From assembly GCF_029873635.1 (NCBI RefSeq), contig NC_080423.1, positions 89,201,191 through 89,265,190 on the forward strand: DNA of 64,000 nt, given 5' to 3'. This document shows, piece after piece, positions 11,741 to 21,577 of this stretch (the first letter of the stretch is position 1; each line of letters begins with the position of its first letter). The stretch is from Malania oleifera (Eukaryota; Streptophyta; Magnoliopsida; Santalales; Ximeniaceae). The position numbers and the translations under genes were made by a program. The notes under the pieces were generated by a model. The model was not told the origin of the DNA. It was given only the letters and a program-made list of their open reading frames with translations, and searched no databases.

Positions 11741-13507
11741 TTCTCTTGCCTTTGGCCTAGTATTGTACGGATGCGTAGTGGTCTCAATATTGCTTTCGAT
11801 TATTCAACCAGCTTCTTTCCTTGAGAGAGTTGTGGACCAAAACTTTCTTTTTAGAACCGAATGCATGATTATGTAATGCATGAATGTGTGAGTATTTAAT
11901 GCATGACCATGGGATGCAATAGGTGTTTATGCATGGATCTAACTAGTGCACTTATACATACAAACAAAGATATGAACATGTATGTAGCCTATCCTACATA
12001 GCTATGCATGAAATAAAGTGCATGAATGCGATGTAACCTAAATGACTACTTTGCCAAAATTCTAGAAAAATTCCGCTAATGAAAGATTTCACGACCATTG
12101 ATGGGCGACAATTTCAGTTCAAATCTTCCCTCAACCGTTTCTTTCTTTGTTGATGGTCCATGTACCTTAGAACCTACGAAAGATCAGGTTATGATCTAAC
12201 TTTGGGGTTGACCCAGGCTGGTCAATCCATTGGATTTGTTCAATGCGGGCTTGTGTACCTTAACATGCACTTGGACCTCGAGTATTTTAAAATATGGGCT
12301 TCAAGCTATTTTATGATGGGATCAAACCCTAGTTGAAAAGGAATTGAGCTTGGATTGCTTAGAAAATGTTGGCCTGGATTTGTAGATAATAAAGCTGAGA
12401 CCTGCTTCTGAAATCTGGGTTTGACCCTTTTTGAAAATGGGGCTTGAGCCATGTTTTTTCTTAGGAAAAGGTCGGGCCCAAGTTTTTTTTTTTTTTTTTT
12501 TTTTTGAAAAAAGAAATTGGGCCCGAGTTATTTGAAAAGGGTTGGGCCGACCTGTATTTTAAAATGCTTAGGCCAAGTGCTTCAGTTTTTGAAAGGATGG
12601 GTCATGGTCTCATTATTGGGCTTTTTAGAATACTAGCTAAGTAGTATGTAAGTCTAAAATAGATGCAAAATGCATGGTATAATACAAGGTATCTCACAAC
12701 ATAAATACAACATACAGTATGGGGAGAAGGATGTCCCGACCCAGGGTAGGTATGTATATATAGGGTTCTTTATGGTTCTATCCTAGTTGAGGAAAACTAT
12801 ATACAAATATGTGTGGGTAGGTTCTAACCCCTATTGACAAAAAGGTCCCCAATTTGAAATTCCGTCCTCCCCAATAGGGGTTCGGACAAAACTCGCACTG
12901 AGCGGGGTGGTTCGCGGGTCCCATCAAGCTTAAGTTACGAAGGGACAAACGCTATTACACCCCTATCTAATCTTAGTAGATAAAACTTGGGTATAGAGCG
13001 TGAAAGTGTGTGAATTCAATTTTTAACCTAATCCCGCTACCCCCACATTTATTCACATGCTATTAAAAATATGGAAACAAGATATCTATAATCAATATAT
13101 TTATTCAAAAGGTATGGAAACACAATATCTGCAATTAATATGTTTATTCAAAAAATTTGGAAACAAAATATTTTTAGTTAATATGCTTAAAAAAAATATG
13201 GAAACAAAATATTTACAATTAGTATACAAAATATCTATAATTAATATGCTTATTCAAAATATCTACAATTAATATGTTTTATTCATAATATTTGGAAACA
13301 AAATATCTACAATTAATATTCAAAAAATTAGGAAACAAAATATTTTTAATTAATTAAGGTTGTTTGTAAATTATGGAAATAAAATATTTACAATTAATCA
13401 AGGTTATTTACAAATTACAATATTCACAAAATAAGGACTAATTAAAAGATTTATTAAATTTGAACTTGGGATAATTTCGAATTAATTACTGCCTCGACTC
13501 TCTAATG
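11741..13507 (-). other. Ogre/Tat leader between primer site and gag
   Basis: Long non-coding leader, as is usual in Ogre-type elements. It contains a T-run at about 12486-12505. A G-and-C-richer block at about 12820-12960 has paired cccct/aggggt words. An AT-rich tandem array lies at about 13067-13400. No gene seen. Confidence 0.6.
13067..13400. repeat. AT-rich tandem array in the Ogre leader
   Basis: The words tatggaaacaaaatatctac and aattaatatgcttattc alternate at least six times with small changes, giving units of roughly 30-50 bp. The short open frame over it is low complexity and not a gene. Confidence 0.7.
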
Positions 13508-13526
13508 TCCCCAACGGAGTCGCCAA
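13508..13526 (-). other. tRNA-Arg-type primer-binding site of the Ogre fragment
   Basis: On the minus strand this reads TGGCGACTCCGTTGGGGAC, directly after the LTR end. It is the primer site reported for Ogre/Tat elements, complementary to the 3' end of tRNA-Arg. Its place between LTR and gag fixes the orientation. Confidence 0.8.
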
Positions 13527-13528
13527 AC

Positions 13529-13996
13529 TGTCGCGACGTCCCGGGAGCGCGTGTGCCCCGGGCGGCGAAATAAAAATTAATTTTATTTTTCAAGGAAAAA
13601 ATAGGGAATGTCAGAGTCGCCACTAACCTTTTAGTGTGGTTATAACACATGATTACTACCCCGTTAGGGGTAGAATGGGTCTACACTACCAGAGCAGGGG
13701 TCGGGAGTTTGGTTACGCGAGGGGAAGGTACGAGCACCCCCTACGCGCCCGTTCTTACGAACGGTACCTAATTAATTTAGTATTATCCCTAAGTTAATTT
13801 AAAAAGTCTTTAAATTACTTCTTTTATAAATTTATAAATACACATGGAAAATAAATAAATATAATATATACATATATATTCCCTCAGAGCTTAAAGGTAC
13901 GTGAAGCCCGAAGGCTAATACCCTAACATTAAAATCATAGGGATAAAAATAAAAATATAAATAAAAATATAAAATAAAATAAAAATTTAATAAAAA

Positions 13997-14049
<53 letters not shown>

Positions 14050-14579
14050 GTACTAATATTAATAATGGAAGGGATAGTATGTGCGCCGAATATTATGTAA
14101 ATACAATAGCACAAATATGGAAATAGTTAAACATAATAGATAATATACAATATGGAAACAAATCAAGTGAAATTATAGGAACAATTCAAATTATAATCCA
14201 TTATGCAAATATATATATATGGGTACAATATGGAAACATGTGATAATTAGGAAATATACCAAAATCTAACATGGAGATACAATAATAATACGAAAATAAC
14301 TATGTAATCAAATATACAATAAGAAGGGTAAGTAAAAGTATCATAAAAATGCACATAAACATATGAGGTGATCACAATAATAAGATGTAAACTATACAAT
14401 TAAGTGATAATATAAATATGCCAATAAATAATTAAGGCAATGACAATAATACATATGCATGCAAATTAAATACACAATTAAAATATGCAATCAATAATAA
14501 CATAAATATAAATATATAAGGTCATCATAATAATAATCACATGAATATGCAAAAATATATAATCAAATAAATATGCAAC

Positions 14580-14618
<39 letters not shown>

Positions 14619-15050
14619 TGCAAAATAAATATACAATGATAATATTAACATGACAACAAAAATTATTATATTTAAATATTACAATTGAAATCTTACCTTG
14701 GCAATGAAAAAAATCCTACAACAATGAAGACAAACCAATTAGTGTAACACAAAAGAAATTTAAACGATTATCACGACAAGGATATGTAACCTGTAATAAC
14801 AATGTTAAATAATGAAACACGTATAACTAAATATATATATATAAACTGCTTAACATAATCAACAATTATTCGTAACAATATAAACCCTAAATATGGACAT
14901 GTATACATTGAAATTAATAACGACAATAAAAATATAAAAACTCCATATACATACAAATATGACAATAACAAAAGCTTTAACAATAAAAAGACCACAATAA
15001 TCATGGCAATAATAATACAACAATAATACTAACATGGTCAATATAAAATA

Positions 15051-15094
<44 letters not shown>

Positions 15095-15891
15095 CATATT
15101 AACACTAACAGTAAAATAAATGTATATTTATGTGTGTTGTGTGTACAACAGTGTGCAGCAGAAACAGCAGAGGGAGGCAGGAGACTCACTGGGTGTTCTC
15201 GTGGAGATGCCGGAGAACAAAGGCTGTCGGAATTGCAGCAGAGACCGGGGATGGAAGCTGTTGGTCTCGGCGGAGGACCGCTGCGGAGAACTGCTGCTGG
15301 GATGGAGGCTCTGTGCAGCTAACTGGAGCAGGGGATGGTGGTCGGGTTGCTACTTTGCCGCTGGAGTGGAGTTGCTGAAGTTGGACAGAGTGAGCAGGGG
15401 TTGGTGGTTGTTCACGGCGGCAACAGGCTGGCTGTGTAACTCACAGCCTACTCGTGGAATGTTGCAGATGGGGCTGTTGGCAGTATCTGCAGAGGAGCTC
15501 ACGGGTTGCAGAGAAACAGAGTAAGAGGGGAGGGAGAGTTGAGGGGAAGTGAGAGTTTGAGGGAGGCCAGAAGGTTGCTAGTCGTTGGCTGGGTTGATGG
15601 CCGGCGCAGTGGGCTCTGGTTCGGCTGGGTGGTGGCGGTTCTGGAAAGGAGGAGAATGGACGAGAGGGGTGAGGGGCGGCCGTCTGGTGCACGGGAAGAA
15701 GAAGAAGAAGAAGGAAGAGGCAGAAGTTTTTTTTTTTTTTTTTTGGTTTCCTGTGGCTCTGCCGTTGCGCCCCTCCATGCTGTGCGCCCCCTTGCCCCTT
15801 ATATAAAAAAAAATTCTAAAAACCCTAAAAATGAAAATAGTAATAATAATAATTATTATTATTATTATAATAATATAAGGATCAATAACGA

Positions 15892-15937
<46 letters not shown>

Positions 15938-16197
15938 GTAAATAATAATAGTAAGAATAAAAATAATAAAGATATTATCAGTATAATAATAATAATAATA
16001 ATAATAACATTACTAATAAAAATAAAGATAATAAAAATAATAATAGCCAAAATAAGATACTAATGCTAATAATAATAATAATAATAATAATTATTATTAT
16101 TATTATTATTATAAGGTAATAAAAATAATAGTAATAATAATCTAGAATAATTATAGTAAATTAATAATAATAATAATAATAAAGATAATAAAAACAC

Positions 16198-16241
<44 letters not shown>

Positions 16242-16292
16242 TAATAATAATAATAAAAATAATAATAGCAAAATAATAATAATAATATTAAA

Positions 16293-16338
<46 letters not shown>

Positions 16339-16368
16339 TTGAGTCTGAGTAAAAATGGGGTGTCTACA
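13529..16368 (-). mobile_element. 5' LTR of the Ogre/Tat fragment
   Basis: On the minus strand it starts TGTAGACACCCCATTTTTAC and ends with the complement of tgtcgcgacgtcccggg at 13529, giving TG...CA ends and 2,840 bp. A TATA-like box lies on the minus strand at 15797-15805 (TATATAAGG). It is followed by a GC-rich region (15120-15790) that would be the start of the transcript. The U3 side (15838-16340) is almost pure AAT repeats, and more AAT arrays lie at 13990-14048 and 14578-14620. A (TA)n tract is at about 15050-15086. Open frames in this region are low complexity and are not genes. Confidence 0.85.
15838..16340. repeat. Long AAT/ATT microsatellite region
   Basis: Nearly 500 bp dominated by aat repeats with short interruptions, and with a switch to att between 15850 and 15870 and around 16088-16112. 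The switches make local inverted repeats. It lies in the U3 part of the Ogre LTR. Confidence 0.9.
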
Positions 16369-17358
16369 AGTTGATCAGGAAAATACTCAGAGGACTACCT
16401 CTCGTTTGGGAAGCAAAAGCTACGACAATAGCAGAGGGGAGAAATCTCAAGGAGATGGTGGATGAACTCATTGGATCGCTCATCACCTGTAAGCTGGCAA
16501 TAAATAAGAGAAAAAATAAGCAAAGCAAAGCAAAGAAAATAATAGCAGTTAAGGCATCATCAACCAACTCTAGTGAGGAAAGTGATTTAGAATCAAATGA
16601 CGACATGGCCTTGCTAACAAAGAAGTTTGGGAAGTTCTTGAAAAAGAATAACAAGTTCAACAGAAAATTCGGGAGCTCAAAATTAGAAAAAGGAGAGTCA
16701 AGCACGAAGAAAAAGAAAAAAGATCCTCCAACATGCTACAACTGCCGAGAGGTTGGACACATTAAGCCTGAATGTCCCAAACTAGTGGAAGCCTCAAAGA
16801 AAAAGAAGAAGGCACTGAAAGGCGGTTGGGATACACACAACACTAGTGGTTCAAAATCTAAATCCAGCGACGACAAGATTGCCAATCCGTGTCTAATGGC
16901 ACATGATGACCTTGAGGTACAATCATCATTTTCATCATCTATGTATTGTTCTAGTGATTTTGAAAATGAAAATGACATGATTTCATATGATGAACTGAAA
17001 TAAGAATACTTGTACTCCATTAAAATGCTTGAGAAGAAAACAAAAAAATTTCTAATTTGAAAATTAAAGTCAAAGAACTTTCAAACTTAGTTGAACGTCA
17101 AAATGAATCTCATGCATCTATTATGAAAGACAAAGAATTGAAAATTGAGGAGTTAGAAAAGAATTTGAAAGATAAATCTGAAATCATTTGTAAATTTACT
17201 GAAAGACAAAAGAATTTTGAAAAACTCTTAAGAGCTCAAAGAAATTCTCTAGAAAAGGAAAGTCTTGGTTTTAATGGGAAAGAAAATATAAAACAAAGAC
17301 ATCTTCACATGGGATATTTTGTAAGAGAGTCAAAATCATATGTTCCAACTAAGGACTA
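16369..17358 (+). pseudogene. SIRE element A gag, middle and C-terminal part
   Basis: Starts abruptly at the Ogre LTR border, so the capsid N-terminal half is missing. The remaining frame reads the end of the capsid region (RKILRGLPLVWEAK, DELIGSLITCKLAI), a Lys-rich linker and a nucleocapsid knuckle CYNCREVGHIKPEC at 16734-16775 (CX2CX4HX4C). It stops at 17001-17003. After a frame break, a Lys/Glu-rich coiled-coil segment follows (17057-17358). It continues after the MITE into a second knuckle. Gag would bind element RNA and build the particle. It is broken by the Ogre junction, a stop, a frameshift and the MITE. Confidence 0.85.
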
Positions 17359-17612
17359 GCTACAAAAAAAAAAAAAGATTATTAGTGACGGATTTAAACC
17401 GTCACTAATACCCACAAAATCGTCACTAATAGTATTAGTGACGATTTTACGATTATTAGTGATGAATTTATAGTAGTCGCTATTTTCCCGCGGAAATTGT
17501 TTACCGTGTTGTTTTTAGTGACGAAAGTATGAGTGACGGCTGCTTAAACGGTCACTAATGCTTAAATCGTCACTAATACTTTCGTCACTAAAAACCAGTT
17601 TTTTTTGTAGTG
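17359..17612. mobile_element. Fold-back MITE with ctacaaaaaa/ttttttgtag ends
   Basis: Left end ctacaaaaaaaaaaaaagat and right end cagttttttttgtagtg are inverted relatives. Just inside, tagtgacg and cgtcacta words form hairpins at each side, and again across the whole element. The CACTAC-type right end suggests a CACTA-derived MITE. The left terminus is degenerate and I could not find a clean target duplication, so the superfamily is uncertain. It interrupts the SIRE gag frame between the coiled coil and the second zinc knuckle. Confidence 0.75.
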
Positions 17613-17796
17613 ATTGTACGTTGTAAAAATATTACATGTTTTAAATGTAAAAGGTTGGTTCACATTAAATTTGACTGTCTTTTCAAAAATAAAGATGTTA
17701 AAATTACGAAAGTATGGAAGGTAAAATGAGAATCTAGTATTAACCCTCCTATACCCAAGAAAATATGGGTACCAAAACTAGTCATTTGATTGTGTC
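17613..17796 (+). pseudogene. SIRE element A gag, second zinc knuckle
   Basis: Continues gag after the MITE. A second CX2CX4HX4C knuckle, CFKCKRLVHIKFDC, lies at 17637-17678, with Val in place of the usual Gly before His. The matching position in SIRE copy C (50257-50298) also has a second knuckle, so the two-knuckle plan is a feature of this family. A stop codon ends the frame near 17728. Confidence 0.75.
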
Positions 17797-20700
17797 TTGC
17801 AAATATGCTTAAGATCAGCATCCTTAAAAGACGGATGGTATATGAATAGCGGATGCTCATGTCACATGACTGGGGATAAAGCGAAGTTCACATCTATCAC
17901 ACCCAAAGATGAAGGATTTGTCACCTTTGGAGATAATGCTAAGGGAAGGATCATAGGTTTAGGTAAAGTTGGTAATAATTCGTCGCTTATTATTGATGAT
18001 GTTTTACTGGTTGAGGGTTTAAAGCACAACTTGTTGAGTACAAGCCAACTATGTGATAAAGGTTACAAAGTGTCGTTTGAACATGACAAGTGCATAGTTG
18101 AACACAAAACTGATAATAAGATACTATTCACAGTTGAGTGTCATGAAAGTGTATATACCACAAGTTTTGATAACTTAACCTCACAAAGTGTGACATGCTT
18201 CTCTGCTATGAATGAAATTAGTTGGATTTGGCATAAGAGACTAGGACATGCAAACATGGATTTAATCTCAAAACTTGTTAAGAAAGAATTAGTTAAGGGA
18301 CTGCCTAAGACTAAATTTGTGAAAGATAAAATCTGTGATGTATGTCAACTAGGAAAACAAGTAAGAACAAGCTTTAAGAAGAAGAAAGAAATCTCCACTA
18401 CTAGACCACTCCAAATGCTACATTTAGACTTATTCGGTCCAAACCCAATTCAGAATTTAGGAGGAAAATCATATGCATTCGTTATTGTTGATGATTATTC
18501 AAGATATACATGGGTATTATTCTTAGGTCACAAAGATGAAGCTTGTGAACAATTCATAAACCTATCTAAGAAAATCCAAAATGAAAAGAGATATACTATC
18601 ACTAAAATTCGGAGTGATAGTGGTAGAGAACTTAAAAATCAAGGCATGGAAGACTACTGTAATTCATTAGGAATTACCTATAACTTTTCAGCTCCTAGAA
18701 CACCTCAACAGAATGGTGTTGTTGAGAGGAAGAATACATTGATACAAGAAATGGCTAGAACTATGCTTAATAAACATAAATTACCTAAGTATTTCTGGGC
18801 TAAGGCAATGAATACCGCCTACTAATTTATAAACAGAGTATTCATTAGACCATCTCTTAATAAGACCCCATACGAGTTATGGAACGGCCATAGACCAAAC
18901 ATATCATATTTTCATGTCTTTGGCTGTAAATGTTTTGTGCTTAGAGACAATGAGCATCTAGGAAAGTTTAATGTGAAATCAAATGAAGGTATCTTCCTAG
19001 GGTATGCCTTAGATAGTAAATCCTATAGAGTATATAACAAACGAACATTGGCGGTTATAGAATCATATTCATGTTGTGTTCAATAAGTCAAATTCCTTCT
19101 CCAAAAGAATTGATGAAGATGAAATTGAAATAAACAAGGAACTTGAGAAACTATCGATTGAGAATGATTCAGAAAAGAATAATGAAATTAAGGAATCATC
19201 CACTGAAACTAATCAAATTGAAAATGAGGTCAATGAACCACCTAGAGAATGGAAGTACATTAAGAATCATCCCATTGATCAAATAATAGGTGAACCATTA
19301 CGAGAAGTAGCCACTCGATCCTCTCTTAGGAATATAATGAGTCATTTTGCATTTTTATCTCAAGAAGAACCTAAGAATGTGAGTGAAGCTATAAAGGATG
19401 CATCATGGGTGTTGTCCATGCAAGAAGAGCTAAACCAGTTTGAAAGAAACAAAGTATGGACATTAGTTCCTAGACTTGAGGATAAGTCAATCATTGGAAC
19501 AAAATGGATATATAAGAATAAAAAGAACGAAGATGGGATAGTTGTTAGAAATAAGGTTAGACTAGTAGCTCAGGGATATAACCAGGAGAATGGAAGCCAT
19601 TTGAATGCTTTTAGCATATATAGCTTTTAAGGATTTCAAATTATATCAAATGGATGTCAAGAGCGCATTTCTAAATGGCTATATAAGTGAAGAAGTGTAT
19701 GTAGAACAACCCCCAAGTTTTGAAAACCATAAGAATCCATGTCATGTTTATAAACTAACAAAAGCCTTGAACAGTTTAAAGTAAGCTTCTAGAGCTTGGT
19801 ATGAAAGGCTAAGCGATTTTCTATTAGAAAATGGATTTATCAGAGGAAAGATAGATACAACTTTGTTCATAAAGACTAAGAAAGATGACATTCTCCTAGT
19901 CCTAGTTTATATAGATGATATCATATTTGGAGTTATAAACAAAGAATTGTGTAATGAATTTTCTAATACTATGCAAAATGAATTTGAGATGAGTATGATG
20001 GGTGAACTAAACTTCTTCCTAGGACTTTAGATCAAACAAGTAAAACATGGAATATTTATAAATCAATCGAAGTATAGTAGAGATCTACTCAAAAAGTTTA
20101 ATATGGAAGATGGAAAAATACTAGGTACATCTATGAGCGCTTTATTGAAATTAGATAAAGATGAACAAGGTATACCAGTAGATGTCAAGTTTTATTGTGG
20201 AATGATAAGTAGCTTACTTTATCTGACTGCCAGCAGACCTGATATAATGTTTAGCGTATGTTTGCGTGCAAGATTTCATTCTGCACCAAATGAGTCACAT
20301 TTGCTAGCTATTAAACGAATACTTAGATACCTGATAGGAATCGTGGAAATTGGATTATGGTATCCTAAGTATATATCTTTTGAGATTATCAGCTATTCAG
20401 ATACTGATTTTGCGGGTAGCAAAGTGGATAGGAAAAGCATGAGTGGTACATGTCATTTCTTAGGACACTCATTAGTCTATTGGTTTCCCAAGAAGCAAAA
20501 TTCAGTTACTCTTTCCACAGCTGAGGCTAAATACATAGCGGCAGGTAGTTGTTGTGCTCAAACGCTATATATGAAACAACAACTAAAGGATTTTGGATTA
20601 AGCTATGAAACAATTCCTATAAGATGTGATAATAGGAGTGTAATAAACATCTCAAAGAATCCTATACTACACTCACAAACTAAACATATTGAGATAAGAC

Positions 20701-20861
20701 ATCATTTTCTTTATGATCATGTATAAAAAGGAGATGTGACACTTGAGTTTATATGCACAGATGAATAATGGGCAGATATATTCACCAAACCACTTGCGGA
20801 GGATAGGTTTATCTAAATTAGGCGATAATTAGGCTTGATGCAAAATAGAGAGGTTGCCTAG
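17797..20861 (+). pseudogene. SIRE element A pol: protease, integrase, RT, RNase H (broken)
   Basis: Domain order is protease, integrase, RT, RNase H, as in Ty1-copia. Protease starts near 17836; its active site reads WYMNSGCSCHMTG, with Asn where the catalytic Asp should be. Integrase (18200-19060) has the His knuckle (WHKRLGH, CDVCQLGK) and the DDE parts LDLFGP, SDSG and PQQNGVVERKN. RT and RNase H (19300-20860) include GTKWIYKNK, YIDD at 19908-19919 and LSTAEAKYIAAGS. Damage includes a stop at 18823-18825 and a frameshift near 19065. A deletion after GYNQE removes about 16 residues. More stops lie near 19783, 20028, 20724, 20766 and 20815. It cannot make an active polyprotein. Confidence 0.9.
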
Positions 20862-21577
20862 AATTATAGTAGATGACTTAATTCAGGGTGAGCAACGTCA
20901 CTTAACATTCACAATTTGTTAAAATTCTCATGGTTAGCTAATTTATTCAACATTTGGTATCTCATTTTTGAGATGTAAACATTTGGCATCACATTTATTA
21001 ACATTTGGAACTTGGCACATTGTGTATGTTCACAATGTAATTTACATTCCACAACACAGATTTATGCATTAGTAAGGGGAATGGTTGCTGTCAAAAGTGG
21101 GAGAAGTAATTTTTTTGTCTGATAGTAGAATAAATTTAAAATTGTAAGATTTCAAATGGACGAAGAACATAAGGTTATGTACACTCATGCAATATTTTTA
21201 TACACCTTTTTGTTGATGTCAAAAAGGGGATAAAAAAATCAAGGCAAAAATAGAAAAACTGTGAAAAGGGTGAGAAAAATAGCAAGAATAGCAAATATTG
21301 GTAGCAACACTAGTGGTGTAACGGGGGAGAACAATCAGGCCATAGGAGAAGAATTAAACAACGTATGTATGAACATGATCATATTCCACGTGACATAAGA
21401 ACATGAGCATATTTCATTTGGAATTAGGCTAAACAACGTATGTATGAGCATATTTCATTTGACACAAGCATATTTCCTTTACTGAATATTAGATGCATTA
21501 TTTGAGGGGGAGCCTTGTTAGGCATAACCCATTATATATTTTTACTCGTGTAATTGTCATCATCAAAAAGGAGAGAT
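20862..21577 (+). other. SIRE element A 3' untranslated region and polypurine tract
   Basis: Follows the pol stop. No envelope-like frame is visible. It holds several small repeats (gtatgtatgaacat/gagcatatttca at 21364-21470) and ends in catcatcaaaaaggagagat, the polypurine tract that primes plus-strand DNA, directly before the 3' LTR. The same ending precedes the 3' LTR of copy C. Confidence 0.75.

Larger units (their letters stand above)
9719..16368 (-). mobile_element. Ogre/Tat-type gypsy fragment (5' LTR, leader, gag; remainder lost)
   Basis: A minus-strand LTR (16368-13529), a tRNA-Arg-type primer site and a gag reading frame follow each other in the order expected for the 5' end of an Ogre/Tat element. 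No protease, RT, integrase or second LTR is present. The fragment stops at about 9719, exactly where the host SIRE 5' LTR is also truncated. A deletion probably removed the rest of the Ogre element together with the SIRE LTR end, primer site and first half of gag. The right boundary is a true LTR terminus (minus strand TGTAGACACCCC). Confidence 0.82.

Noticed and set aside
15120..15524. GC-rich open frames with many Trp and Cys
   Set aside because: They lie in the promoter-proximal part of the reversed Ogre LTR, overlap each other in several frames, and show no domain.
15506..16063. Plus-strand 185-codon frame in the Ogre LTR
   Set aside because: Its second half is encoded by AAT repeats (poly-Ile/Asn) and its first half by the GC-rich LTR leader in the wrong orientation; not a gene.
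20862..21577. Possible envelope-like gene downstream of SIRE pol
   Set aside because: Some SIRE elements have such a frame, but this 716-bp region has no long open frame, membrane segment or related text; the same is true for 53515-54066.
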